A DNA stretch of 10,568 bases from an uncultured Oscillospiraceae bacterium (GCA_900548085.1 URJF01000048.1:1-10568); one strand, 5' to 3'; shown: positions 1 to 6,064, counted from the stretch's first letter. Notes: generated by a model not told the origin, from the letters alone. Program-made: numbers and translations.

Positions 1-15
1 AGGAGGAAATTAAAA

Positions 16-195
16 ATGGCAGTACCAGCAAGAAGAACATCAAAAGCAAGAAAGAATAAGAGACGTTCAAGCGTTTGGAAGCTCAATGCACCTACACTTG
101 TAAAATGCCCTAACTGTTCTGAGTACACAGTACCACATAAGGTTTGTGCTAACTGTGGCTACTACAATGGTGTAGAAGTAATCAGCAAGGACTAA
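16..195 (+). CDS. rpmF: 50S ribosomal protein L32
   Basis: A 59-residue structural protein of the large ribosomal subunit. The N-terminus MAVPARRTSKARKNKRRSS is the hallmark basic L32 tail. It is followed by a zinc ribbon with all four cysteines present (C31-x2-C34 and C44-x2-C47), so this is the zinc-binding form rather than the cysteine-free paralogue some Firmicutes carry. The length matches the family (about 57-60 residues). The ATG lies 9 nt after a perfect AGGAGG at 1-6. In many bacteria rpmF follows a DUF177/YceD gene, which would lie left of the window; that part is inference. A hairpin terminator follows 14 nt after the stop and separates it from der. No promoter is visible because the upstream sequence is cut off. 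Confidence 0.97.
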   Translation: MAVPARRTSKARKNKRRSSVWKLNAPTLVKCPNCSEYTVPHKVCANCGYYNGVEVISKD

Positions 196-209
196 TATTT
201 CGAGCATTT

Positions 210-236
210 GGCGGCTTATTTAGCCGCCTTTCTTGT
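210..236 (+). terminator. Intrinsic terminator after rpmF
   Basis: A GC-rich perfect stem, GGCGGCT at 210-216 pairing with AGCCGCC at 222-228 across a 5-nt TATTT loop, is followed by the T-rich tail TTTCTTGTT. This is a standard rho-independent terminator for rpmF. The tail is interrupted by C and G, so read-through into der is plausible, and no convincing der promoter is seen after it. Confidence 0.85.
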
Positions 237-263
237 TATTTATACAGAAAGGAGACCGAATAT

Positions 264-1595
264 ATGTCAAAACCTGTTGTTGCTATCGTCGGCAGACCAA
301 ATGTAGGCAAATCAACTTTGTTTAATAAACTTATTGGTACAAGACTTTCTATCGTGGACGACAAGCCCGGTGTTACACGTGACAGAATCTATGGCGATTG
401 CGAGTGGCTCGGTCATAATTTTTTATTGGTTGATACAGGCGGTATTGAACCTAATACCGATGATGTTATACTTTCACAAATGCGCTCACAGGCTGAAATT
501 GCAATAGACACAGCGGATGTTATTGTACTCGTAACTGACCTTAGATGCGGCGTAGTTGCCACAGACCAAGAGGTAGCTAATATGCTCCAAAAGAGCGGCA
601 AGCCGATTGTTCTTTGTGTTAATAAATGTGATACTATTGGCGCACCTGATCCCGAATTCTATGAGTTCTATAATTTAGGACTTGGAGATCCGTATCCTGT
701 TTCATCTATTCACGGGTTAGGTACCGGTGATTTGCTCGATGAAATTATAAAATATTTTCCTGAAGATGCAGATGAAGATGAGCAGGATGAAGAAGTTATA
801 AATGTTGCCATTATCGGAAAACCAAATGCAGGAAAATCCTCATTAGTCAACAAAATCAGCGGTACAGAGCGTGCAATCGTTTCTGACATTGCCGGAACAA
901 CAAGAGACACTACCGACACTTATATTGAAAATAAGTACGGAAAATTTAATTTCATTGATACAGCCGGTTTAAGAAGAAAAAGCCGAGTAAACGATAATAT
1001 TGAAAAATACAGTATTATCAGAGCGAGAATGGCTGTGGAGAGAGCTAATGTATGCGTAATTATGATTGATGCTACAGAAGGCTTTACGGAGCAGGATTCA
1101 AAGGTAGCAGGTATCGCTATCGAGCAAGGCAAGGCTTGTATTATTGCAGTAAATAAATGGGATGCGGTAGAAAAAGACGGCAATACTATGAAAGAATTCA
1201 GAGAGAAGCTTGCTGTTGATTTTTCATTTATGTCATATGCACCAATCATCTTTATTTCTGCAAAAACAGGCCAAAGAATAGATAGATTGTTTGAGACAAT
1301 AGTATTTGTTCACTCTCAAAATTCTATGCGCATTTCGACAGGAAAGCTCAATGAAGTTCTGTCGGTGGCTACTGCAAGAGTACAGCCACCGTCTGACAAA
1401 GGCAAACGACTGAAGATATTTTATATGACTCAGGCGTCTACAAGACCGCCTACATTCGTATTCTTCGTTAACAATGCAGAACTTTTCCATTTCTCTTATC
1501 AAAGATATTTAGAGAACCAAATCAGAGAAATATTTGGGCTTGACGGAACACCCGTTAGGTTTATTGTAAGAGAAAGGGGAGAGGGCCAAAAGTGA
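264..1595 (+). CDS. der: Ribosome biogenesis GTPase Der (EngA)
   Basis: Der is a double-GTPase protein needed for maturation of the 50S ribosomal subunit. At 443 residues it has the usual family length. The first G domain shows the P-loop GRPNVGKS (residues 10-17), DTGG (57-60) and NKCD (120-123). An acidic linker (about 167-177, rich in D and E) leads to the second G domain with GKPNAGKS (185-192), DTAG (232-235), NKWD (297-300) and SAK (332-334). A KH-like C-terminal domain occupies roughly 354-435. The ATG at 264 is preceded by AAAGGAGA at 248-255. Its stop overlaps the plsY start (GTGA), so the two are probably translationally coupled. The upstream spacing and lack of a clear promoter suggest at least partial co-transcription with rpmF through the leaky terminator; this is inference. 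Confidence 0.97.
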   Translation: MSKPVVAIVGRPNVGKSTLFNKLIGTRLSIVDDKPGVTRDRIYGDCEWLGHNFLLVDTGGIEPNTDDVILSQMRSQAEIAIDTADVIVLVTDLRCGVVATDQEVANMLQKSGKPIVLCVNKCDTIGAPDPEFYEFYNLGLGDPYPVSSIHGLGTGDLLDEIIKYFPEDADEDEQDEEVINVAIIGKPNAGKSSLVNKISGTERAIVSDIAGTTRDTTDTYIENKYGKFNFIDTAGLRRKSRVNDNIEKYSIIRARMAVERANVCVIMIDATEGFTEQDSKVAGIAIEQGKACIIAVNKWDAVEKDGNTMKEFREKLAVDFSFMSYAPIIFISAKTGQRIDRLFETIVFVHSQNSMRISTGKLNEVLSVATARVQPPSDKGKRLKIFYMTQASTRPPTFVFFVNNAELFHFSYQRYLENQIREIFGLDGTPVRFIVRERGEGQK

Positions 1596-2260
1596 CAAGT
1601 CAGTTGGTTATAAAATTTCTTATTGTCGCAGTTTTGTCTTACTTGCTCGGAAGTCTAAATTTCGGCGTTATATTGTCACGCATTGCCGGTAAGGGCAAGG
1701 ACGATATCCGTGATCACGGCTCGGGTAATGCTGGCACAACAAATATGATGCGCTCTTACGGTAAGACAGCCGGTATTGCTACTATTGCCGGTGATATGCT
1801 AAAGGTCGTTGTCGCAATTGTTATTGCAACTAAAATTATAGAACCGTCTTTGCTTGATGATGTTTCTTTTATTGGTGGTAACGGCAAAATTATTCTCAAA
1901 TCCTTTGCAGGATTGTTTTGTGTAATTGGTCATATTTTTCCTTGCTTCTTTAACTTTAAGGGCGGTAAAGGTGTTGCTACAAGCGGCGGTATGGTCTTTA
2001 TGATTGATTGGCGAATAGCTTTGATTTTGCTCGCATTTTTTGCTGTGACTGTTTTGGTTACCAAATATGTAAGCTTAGGTTCAATTGTAATGGCTGTGCT
2101 TTATCCGGTCTTTATCTTTATATTTTATAAAGATATCGCTCTTACCTTGATATGTGTTGTTTTTACATTGATTGTTCTTATAGCGCATCACGAGAATATA
2201 AAAAGACTCTTTAGTCATACAGAAAGTAAAATAGGCGAAAAAAAAGAAAAGTCATCGTAA
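1592..2260 (+). CDS. plsY: Glycerol-3-phosphate acyltransferase PlsY
   Basis: An integral membrane enzyme that transfers an acyl group from acyl-phosphate to glycerol-3-phosphate, the first committed step of phospholipid synthesis in most Gram-positives. It is 222 residues with about six hydrophobic segments (roughly 5-28, 60-80, 101-120, 140-157, 160-178, 182-200). The family motifs are all present: GSGNAGTTNMMR (43-54), GDML-K (68-71), GHIFPCFFNFKGGKGVAT (113-130) and HHENIKRL (199-206). The first motif has SGNAGTTN where many PlsY have SGNPGATN, a variant I recall from clostridia. The GTG start shares GTGA with the der stop and has a purine-rich AGAAAGGGGAGAGG at 1571-1584 upstream. The lysine-rich C-terminus is encoded partly within the terminator hairpin, and the TAA stop lies in its loop. 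Confidence 0.96.
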   Translation: MTSQLVIKFLIVAVLSYLLGSLNFGVILSRIAGKGKDDIRDHGSGNAGTTNMMRSYGKTAGIATIAGDMLKVVVAIVIATKIIEPSLLDDVSFIGGNGKIILKSFAGLFCVIGHIFPCFFNFKGGKGVATSGGMVFMIDWRIALILLAFFAVTVLVTKYVSLGSIVMAVLYPVFIFIFYKDIALTLICVVFTLIVLIAHHENIKRLFSHTESKIGEKKEKSS

Positions 2261-2272
2261 GATGACTTTTTT
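2247..2272. terminator. Bidirectional terminator between plsY and the MscS-family gene
   Basis: A perfect 10-bp stem, AAAAGTCATC (2247-2256) with GATGACTTTT (2261-2270), closes a GTAA loop. On the plus strand it ends in six Ts (2267-2272) and serves plsY. On the minus strand it is followed by TTTTCTTTTTTTT (the A-rich run 2238-2250) and serves the convergent channel gene, whose stop is at 2278-2280. The plsY TAA (2258-2260) is inside the loop, so the last plsY codons form the left arm. Confidence 0.9.
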
Positions 2273-2277
2273 GTATC

Positions 2278-3339
2278 CTAATTTTTTTCGATATATATGC
2301 TAGTTGACGGAAATGCAAATGATGTACCATTATTTTCTACTATATCTTTTAGTTTGAGATTTATTTCGTCCATCAGTCTTAAATATTCATTTAAGTCAGG
2401 ATTTGATGAATAGCAGGTGAGTCTGATTGTTATGGCAGAATCATCAAGCTTTGCAACATTAACTCTTAATGGTTCGTTCAATATCTCGTCATTACCCTTC
2501 AGATACTCATATATATCTTTTTTGCATTTGTCTATTACGGAATTTGGAGTTGAATACTCAACACCTATCTCTATGTCTATATAACGCTTTTCTATTCTTG
2601 ATAAATTGACTATGGCGCTGTCAGCAAGCTTGGAATTAGGAACGGTTACGATGCTGTCCTCAAGAGTTTTAATTTTTGTTGAACGCATAGTTACATCTTC
2701 TACAAATCCCATTAGGTCGGGTGTCTGTATCATATCTCCTACAATAAAGGGCTTGTCGAATACTATTACAAAACCGCCGATTAGGTCAGCAACCGCCTCT
2801 TGCGCAGCTAGCGATACAGCCAATCCGCCTACGCCTATACCTGTGAGCAATCCGTTGATATTGTATCCTAATTCACTTATAACCATAACAACTGCAAAGG
2901 AAATAACTACAATTTTAAGTATGTTTGATATAAACTTTATAACCGTTGTGTTCATTTTGCTGTCTGCATTCTTCCCAAAATGAAACAGCAAAAACAGATT
3001 GTTAGAAAGATAATTCACCAAAGCCCAACATATAATCAAAATAACGACTATTTTGAATGTTTTAAGGATTGAGTTCTTTGGCAGGTTTATATATATCAAA
3101 CAGAATATTCCTAATGCGAGGAAAAATGTTGATAGCGGTTTTAGCAGTGAATCAAACAGTGGTTGCCTGTATTCGTCTTTGTCTTTTAAAAATAGTTTTG
3201 AAAATATTGACAGCAGCAGTTTTGAAATTTTGTTTTTGAATATAGCAAGTAATATAAAAATTACGACACTTACTATCAGTGCAGTAAGTTTTTCGCCATT
3301 TTCAAATGTGGTCTCAAACCAATTTATTATGTTATTCAT
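2278..3339 (-). CDS. MscS-family mechanosensitive ion channel
   Basis: A small-conductance mechanosensitive channel family protein of 353 residues, expected in the cytoplasmic membrane, that opens under membrane tension to release solutes on hypo-osmotic shock. Hydrophobic helices lie at about 17-34, 66-86, 93-116 and 132-157. They are followed by the conserved pore-lining helix and beta domain: NGLLTGIGVGGLAVSLAAQ (162-180), then EAVADLIGGFVIVFDKPF and GDMIQ (201-205). The middle domain continues to MRSTKIKTLEDSIVTVPNSK (218-237), and the C-terminal alpha/beta domain ends in the typical FAFPSTSIYIE (341-351). It has one or two more N-terminal helices than the classical three-helix E. coli MscS, as do many family members. 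The ATG at 3339 is 8 nt after GGAG (3348-3351, minus strand). It is a single gene, convergent with plsY and divergent from the 3529 gene. The ligand and exact gating are not deducible. Confidence 0.93.
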   Translation of the reverse strand: MNNIINWFETTFENGEKLTALIVSVVIFILLAIFKNKISKLLLSIFSKLFLKDKDEYRQPLFDSLLKPLSTFFLALGIFCLIYINLPKNSILKTFKIVVILIICWALVNYLSNNLFLLFHFGKNADSKMNTTVIKFISNILKIVVISFAVVMVISELGYNINGLLTGIGVGGLAVSLAAQEAVADLIGGFVIVFDKPFIVGDMIQTPDLMGFVEDVTMRSTKIKTLEDSIVTVPNSKLADSAIVNLSRIEKRYIDIEIGVEYSTPNSVIDKCKKDIYEYLKGNDEILNEPLRVNVAKLDDSAITIRLTCYSSNPDLNEYLRLMDEINLKLKDIVENNGTSFAFPSTSIYIEKN

Positions 3340-3369
3340 ATGTATCGCTCCATAATATAAATTATATAT

Positions 3370-3401
3370 TTTATACCATATTTTTGGTGTATCTTTGTGA
3401 A
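3370..3401 (-). promoter_or_regulatory. Possible promoter of the MscS-family gene (extended -10)
   Basis: On the minus strand TGG-TATAAA (3370-3378) forms an extended -10. The best -35-like hexamer, TTCACA at 3396-3401, is 20 nt away, longer than ideal, so the call leans on the TGn extension. It would give a leader of roughly 25 nt. The AT-rich surroundings offer other weak choices, such as TATAAT at 3361-3366 without a good -35. Confidence 0.35.
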
Positions 3402-3469
3402 TTTTACTTTAATTTGCGTTATTGTTTACAAATTGTTCATAAAATAAGCCCTAATAATTAAAATTACAT

Positions 3470-3488
3470 ATTGAATTTTCAATTCAAT
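3470..3488. repeat. Perfect inverted repeat over a promoter (candidate operator)
   Basis: ATTGAATT (3470-3477) and AATTCAAT (3481-3488) are perfect reverse complements separated by TTC. The left arm contains the whole -35 box (TTGAAT, 3471-3476) of the promoter for the 3529 gene, and the right arm lies in its spacer. It is followed by neither a T-tract nor a gene end, and it lies upstream of the expected transcript. A protein-binding site is therefore more likely than a terminator. No regulator gene adjoins it. Confidence 0.55.
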
Positions 3489-3499
3489 GATGTTATACT
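3471..3499 (+). promoter_or_regulatory. Sigma-A type promoter for the lysine-rich membrane protein gene
   Basis: TTGAAT (3471-3476) and TATACT (3494-3499) are separated by exactly 17 nt, close to the TTGACA/TATAAT consensus. Transcription would start near 3506, about 23 nt before the TTG start codon. The -10 box lies downstream of the ATGs at 3487 and 3490, which rules those out as start codons. Confidence 0.75.
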
Positions 3500-3513
3500 T
3501 AATCTATACTTGT

Positions 3514-3531
3514 AAGGAGGGGACTGCCTTG
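3514..3531 (+). promoter_or_regulatory. Ribosome binding site that fixes a TTG start
   Basis: AAGGAGG (3514-3520) lies 8 nt before TTG at 3529-3531. Upstream in-frame ATGs at 3487 and 3490 have no ribosome binding site and precede the -10 box. The TTG is therefore the supported start codon. Confidence 0.85.
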
Positions 3532-4209
3532 AGCAAAGAAACCAAATTAGCAAAAAAGCAAATGAAAGCCGAAAAGAAGGCTGTAAAACTCGAAAAGAAG
3601 CAGGCTGTCAAATATGATAAGCTTGTAAAGAAAATAAATAAAAAGAATGCAAAAGCAGAAGCAAAAGCACAAAAGAAGGGTAAGCCTTTCACTCCTGTTG
3701 CAATTCCTACGCAGGAAGAAGCATTTGCTGCTGTTGCAGAGAGCAAACCGAAGCAGATTATCAAACTTGTTATTTTGGTACTGCTCATTGTTTATGTTAT
3801 CTACTTCTTGGTTATGTGGTTCCAGTATGTAGCGCCTGTTAAGAACGCTGCAGGAGATGAAGATAAAACAGCTGCTGCCGCTACATATGACAGATATAAA
3901 AATAAGCATAAGATTACCACTACACCTGACTACAGCGTTGACGCTGCCAAAGATTTGCTTAAGCAGGTACTCCACGATAATTGGCAGACTATAGGTTATG
4001 GTAGCGACCCATCTTCATCAGCTATCAATTACAGCGGTAATGTCGTTAATATCAACAATGCTGATTGTTACATATTCTCCGCAAGCGGCAAAAAATATGC
4101 TGTTGCAGTTAAACTTTCTGCAGTATATCTCGAAAAAAATGGTGAGTATGAACCTCTCACATTCCATGCTGACAACTATCTTGAGTTTGCCCAAGGTTCA
4201 AACAAATAA
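3529..4209 (+). CDS. Uncharacterised single-pass membrane protein with lysine-rich N-terminus
   Basis: I do not recognise a named family. From the TTG start the product is 226 residues. Residues 1-52 are about 40% lysine with many A and E (starting MSKETKLAKKQMKAEKKAVK), probably a charged helix or coiled coil on the cytoplasmic side. A linker with proline (53-75) leads to one strongly hydrophobic segment (about 76-100). The remaining ~126 residues should face outside by the positive-inside rule. They are polar, include a YDRYKNKHKITT stretch and end in a compact region with a single cysteine (C180). There is no signal-peptidase site or lipobox. The last part (about 165-222) looks beta-rich and could be a small folded sensor or binding domain; that is inference. 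The gene stands alone with its own promoter, an inverted repeat on the -35 box and a terminator, so it is probably regulated independently. It is divergent from the MscS-family gene. Confidence 0.85.
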   Translation: MSKETKLAKKQMKAEKKAVKLEKKQAVKYDKLVKKINKKNAKAEAKAQKKGKPFTPVAIPTQEEAFAAVAESKPKQIIKLVILVLLIVYVIYFLVMWFQYVAPVKNAAGDEDKTAAAATYDRYKNKHKITTTPDYSVDAAKDLLKQVLHDNWQTIGYGSDPSSSAINYSGNVVNINNADCYIFSASGKKYAVAVKLSAVYLEKNGEYEPLTFHADNYLEFAQGSNK

Positions 4210-4218
4210 TTGAATTTT

Positions 4219-4251
4219 AATAAGAGTCTCATTTGAGACTCTTATTTTTTT
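4219..4251 (+). terminator. Intrinsic terminator of the lysine-rich membrane protein gene
   Basis: A perfect stem TAAGAGTCTC (4221-4230) with GAGACTCTTA (4235-4244) has an ATTT loop. It is extended by two A-T pairs and followed by seven Ts (4245-4251). It lies 9 nt after the stop codon of the upstream gene. Confidence 0.92.
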
Positions 4252-4255
4252 GCGT

Positions 4256-4288
4256 AAAAAAACCGATTACTAATGGTAATCGGTTTTT
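4256..4288 (-). terminator. Intrinsic terminator of the ACT/UPF0210 operon
   Basis: CCGATTAC (4263-4270) pairs with GTAATCGG (4276-4283) around a TAATG loop, flanked by A/T pairs. Read on the minus strand it ends in seven Ts (complement of 4256-4262), 10 nt after the UPF0210 stop. On the plus strand it also has five Ts, so it can back up the neighbouring convergent terminator. Confidence 0.9.
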
Positions 4289-4298
4289 AAATAAACAC

Positions 4299-5654
4299 TT
4301 AGTTTTTCAATGAATGCAGGGGAGCAGGAATCTTGCCGCCTCTGTTAATGAATTTGGTCGGTTGTTTGGTATTAACTTTCATAACAGGACCGCTGCCTAA
4401 CAGACCGCCAAATTCAAGCTCGTCGCCAACATTTTTTCCTATTGCCGGAATGACTCTGACTGCAGTTGTTTTTCCGTTCACCATGCCAATAGCAGCTTCA
4501 TCAGCAATTATACCGCTTATTACTTCAGGAGTGGTATCACCCGGGATAACAATCATATCAAGACCAACAGAGCATACAGCTGTCATTGCCTCTAATTTTT
4601 CTATACCCAATGCACCGCTTCTTGCTGCATTGATCATACCTGCATCCTCAGAAACAGGAATAAAAGCTCCGGAGAGACCGCCGACACTTGATGATGCCAT
4701 AACGCCGCCTTTTTTTACTGCGTCGTTGAGCATTGCGAGACAAGCGGTTGTACCTGCACCGCCGCATTGTTCTAGACCAATTTCTTCGAGAATATGTGCT
4801 ACTGAGTCACCTACAGCCGGTGTAGGTGCTAAGGATAGATCTACGATTCCAAAAGGTATGCCGAGTCTTTCACTTGCTACTGTGCCTACGAGTTGACCCA
4901 TTCTTGTGATTTTGAATGCAGTCTTTTTGATAAGTTCTGCTATTTCATTGATAGAATAATCAGGGTGCTTTGATACAGCGGCTCTTACAACGCCCGGACC
5001 TGATACGCCGACATTGATAACACAGTCAGGTTCTGAAATGCCGTGGAATGCACCTGCCATGAACGGATTATCCTCAGGTGCGTTACAGAAAACAACAAGT
5101 TTGCCGGCAGCAATACATTGTTCGTCCTTTGTGAGCTCTGCCGCTTCTTTAACCTTTTGTCCCATAATCTTAACTGCGTCCATATTTATTCCGGCTTTTG
5201 TTGAGCCTATATTAACCGATGAACACAGATGTTCTGTTCTTGCGAGTGCTTCAGGAATTGAGTTAATAAGTTCAATATCTCCAGCAGCGAATCCTTTTTG
5301 TACAAGAGCACTATAGCCTCCGATGAAGTTCACTCCGATAGTTTGTGCCGCTTTTTCGAGAGTCAGTGCATATTTTACAGGATCACCGCCACTGATACCT
5401 GCAAGAATTGCAATAGGTGTAACGCTGACTCTTTTGTTAATGATAGGAATACCATATTCTTTTTCTATGTTATTGCCTGTCTCTACAAGTTTTTCTGCCT
5501 TTCTGCAAATTTTGTCATATACATTTTGACAAGATTTGTCAATATCACTGTCACCGCAATCAAGAAGTGATATACCCATAGTGGTAGTTCTGATATCAAG
5601 ACATTCGTCCTGAATCATTTTTATCGTTTCTAATATATCATATGTATTTATCAA
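4299..5654 (-). CDS. UPF0210 (DUF711, PFL-like) family protein
   Basis: This 451-residue protein is full length for UPF0210, a family whose fold is related to pyruvate formate-lyase/anaerobic ribonucleotide reductase barrels; its reaction is not established. Family features are DIRTTTMGISLLDC (20-33), KRVSVTPIAILAGISGGDPV (74-93), NVGVSGPGVVRAAV (214-227), a glycine-rich CGGAGTTACLAMLNDA (297-312), SSSVGGLSGAFIPVSEDAGM (321-340) and the C-terminal FINRGGKIPAPLHSLKN (435-451). I see no glycyl-radical RVxGY-type motif, so it should not be called a PFL. The start is TTG at 5654: AGGAGG at 5663-5668 (minus strand) sits 8 nt before it, and the next in-frame ATG is only at residue 13. It begins 12 nt after the ACT gene, with which it is conserved as a pair in many Firmicutes. 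Regulation by a small ligand bound to the ACT partner is a reasonable inference. Confidence 0.93.
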   Translation of the reverse strand: MINTYDILETIKMIQDECLDIRTTTMGISLLDCGDSDIDKSCQNVYDKICRKAEKLVETGNNIEKEYGIPIINKRVSVTPIAILAGISGGDPVKYALTLEKAAQTIGVNFIGGYSALVQKGFAAGDIELINSIPEALARTEHLCSSVNIGSTKAGINMDAVKIMGQKVKEAAELTKDEQCIAAGKLVVFCNAPEDNPFMAGAFHGISEPDCVINVGVSGPGVVRAAVSKHPDYSINEIAELIKKTAFKITRMGQLVGTVASERLGIPFGIVDLSLAPTPAVGDSVAHILEEIGLEQCGGAGTTACLAMLNDAVKKGGVMASSSVGGLSGAFIPVSEDAGMINAARSGALGIEKLEAMTAVCSVGLDMIVIPGDTTPEVISGIIADEAAIGMVNGKTTAVRVIPAIGKNVGDELEFGGLLGSGPVMKVNTKQPTKFINRGGKIPAPLHSLKN

Positions 5655-5668
5655 TGCGCAGACCTCCT
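5652..5668 (-). promoter_or_regulatory. Ribosome binding site fixing the TTG start of the UPF0210 gene
   Basis: On the minus strand AGGAGG overlaps the stop codon (TAG, 5667-5669) of the ACT gene and lies 8 nt before TTG at 5654-5652. No ATG or GTG in frame is closer, so a TTG start is well supported. Ribosomes finishing the ACT gene would stop on this site, consistent with translational coupling. Confidence 0.8.
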
Positions 5669-5936
5669 ATATTCTATGCATTGAGTTAAAAATATCCTCG
5701 TGCATAGCGTGTATTGAAAGTTCGTTTTGTTCACCGTATTTTTCGAGACTGTCAGCGAATGTTGTGAAGTCAACACTTGCCTTTGATGTGTCAGCCATCA
5801 TCATCATACAGAACATGTCCTGCAATACGCTTTGAGAAACATCAATAATGTTTACATTGCTTTCAGCGCATATGTTAGATACTTTAGCCAAAATGCCGAC
5901 AGTGTCTTTGCCGACTACCGTAATTACACATTTCAT
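5667..5936 (-). CDS. ACT domain protein (UPF0237 family)
   Basis: A stand-alone ACT domain of 89 residues. ACT domains bind amino acids or similar small ligands at dimer interfaces and control attached or partner enzymes. The opening MKCVITVVGKDTVGILAKVS (1-20) is the typical first strand, with the GKD-x-VGI loop and helix. Then follow NVNIIDVSQSVLQDMFCM (27-44, second strand with its turn) and the family tail HAMHEDIFNSMHRI (76-89). The ATG at 5936 is chosen over the longer frame beginning with TTG at 5951, because GGAGG at 5945-5949 (minus strand) lies 8 nt before this ATG and would be inside the longer frame. It heads a two-gene operon with the UPF0210 gene and has a near-consensus promoter. 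It probably serves as the sensor subunit of its partner; the ligand is unknown. Confidence 0.93.
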   Translation of the reverse strand: MKCVITVVGKDTVGILAKVSNICAESNVNIIDVSQSVLQDMFCMMMMADTSKASVDFTTFADSLEKYGEQNELSIHAMHEDIFNSMHRI

Positions 5937-5964
5937 TATAATTACCTCCAATCATAATATGTAG

Positions 5965-5993
5965 ATTATACCAAAGGCAGGGATATTTTTCAA
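5965..5993 (-). promoter_or_regulatory. Promoter of the ACT/UPF0210 operon
   Basis: On the minus strand TTGAAA (5988-5993) and TATAAT (5965-5970) are separated by 17 nt, with a TGG extension directly before the -10 box. Transcription would start near 5958, about 22 nt before the ACT ATG. It is divergent from the promoter at 6013-6040, and the -35 box is 8 nt from the inverted repeat at 6002. Confidence 0.85.
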
Positions 5994-6001
5994 TAAATCA
6001 T

Positions 6002-6032
6002 ATAAAATATATTTGAAAAAAATATATTTTAT
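6002..6032. repeat. Perfect 13-bp inverted repeat between divergent promoters (candidate operator)
   Basis: ATAAAATATATTT (6002-6014) is the exact reverse complement of AAATATATTTTAT (6020-6032), with GAAAA between. It overlaps the -35 box of the rightward promoter, fills its spacer and stops 2 nt before its -10 box; its left edge is 8 nt from the leftward -35 box. All arm positions are A or T, which raises the chance of coincidence. Its placement is nonetheless that of a repressor site able to affect both transcripts. Confidence 0.5.
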
Positions 6033-6040
6033 GGTAATAT
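6013..6040 (+). promoter_or_regulatory. Promoter of the PHP phosphatase-ispE operon
   Basis: TTGAAA (6013-6018) and TAATAT (6035-6040) are separated by 16 nt, with a TGG extension before the -10 box (6032-6034). The expected start of transcription is near 6047, leaving a very short leader that holds the AAGGAGAT site at 6051-6058. Confidence 0.65.
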
Positions 6041-6064
6041 ATATGCAGATAAGGAGATATATCT

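Noticed and set aside
920..1249. 109-residue minus-strand open frame
   Set aside because: Lies inside der, which has complete GTPase motifs across this stretch; no ribosome binding site.
2606..2983. 125-residue plus-strand open frame
   Set aside because: Antisense shadow of the MscS-family gene, whose product has clear family motifs throughout.
3487..3528. Longer N-terminus for the lysine-rich membrane protein, starting at ATG 3487
   Set aside because: The -10 box (3494-3499) lies downstream of this ATG and a perfect ribosome binding site points to TTG at 3529.
3547..3975. 142-residue minus-strand open frame
   Set aside because: It is antisense to the lysine-rich membrane protein gene. Its runs of phenylalanine, leucine and cysteine are the complement of the lysine codons. 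No supporting start signal.
4219..4288. Two adjacent hairpins considered as a riboswitch or small RNA
   Set aside because: Each is a simple stem with a T-tail facing its own convergent gene; two back-to-back terminators explain them fully.
4333..4896. 187-residue plus-strand open frame
   Set aside because: It is antisense to the well-conserved UPF0210 gene, has low-complexity composition rich in P, S, A and T, and lacks a ribosome binding site and family motifs.
4299..5654. Calling the UPF0210 protein a pyruvate formate-lyase
   Set aside because: No glycyl-radical motif, and length and motifs match UPF0210. The resemblance is at fold level only.
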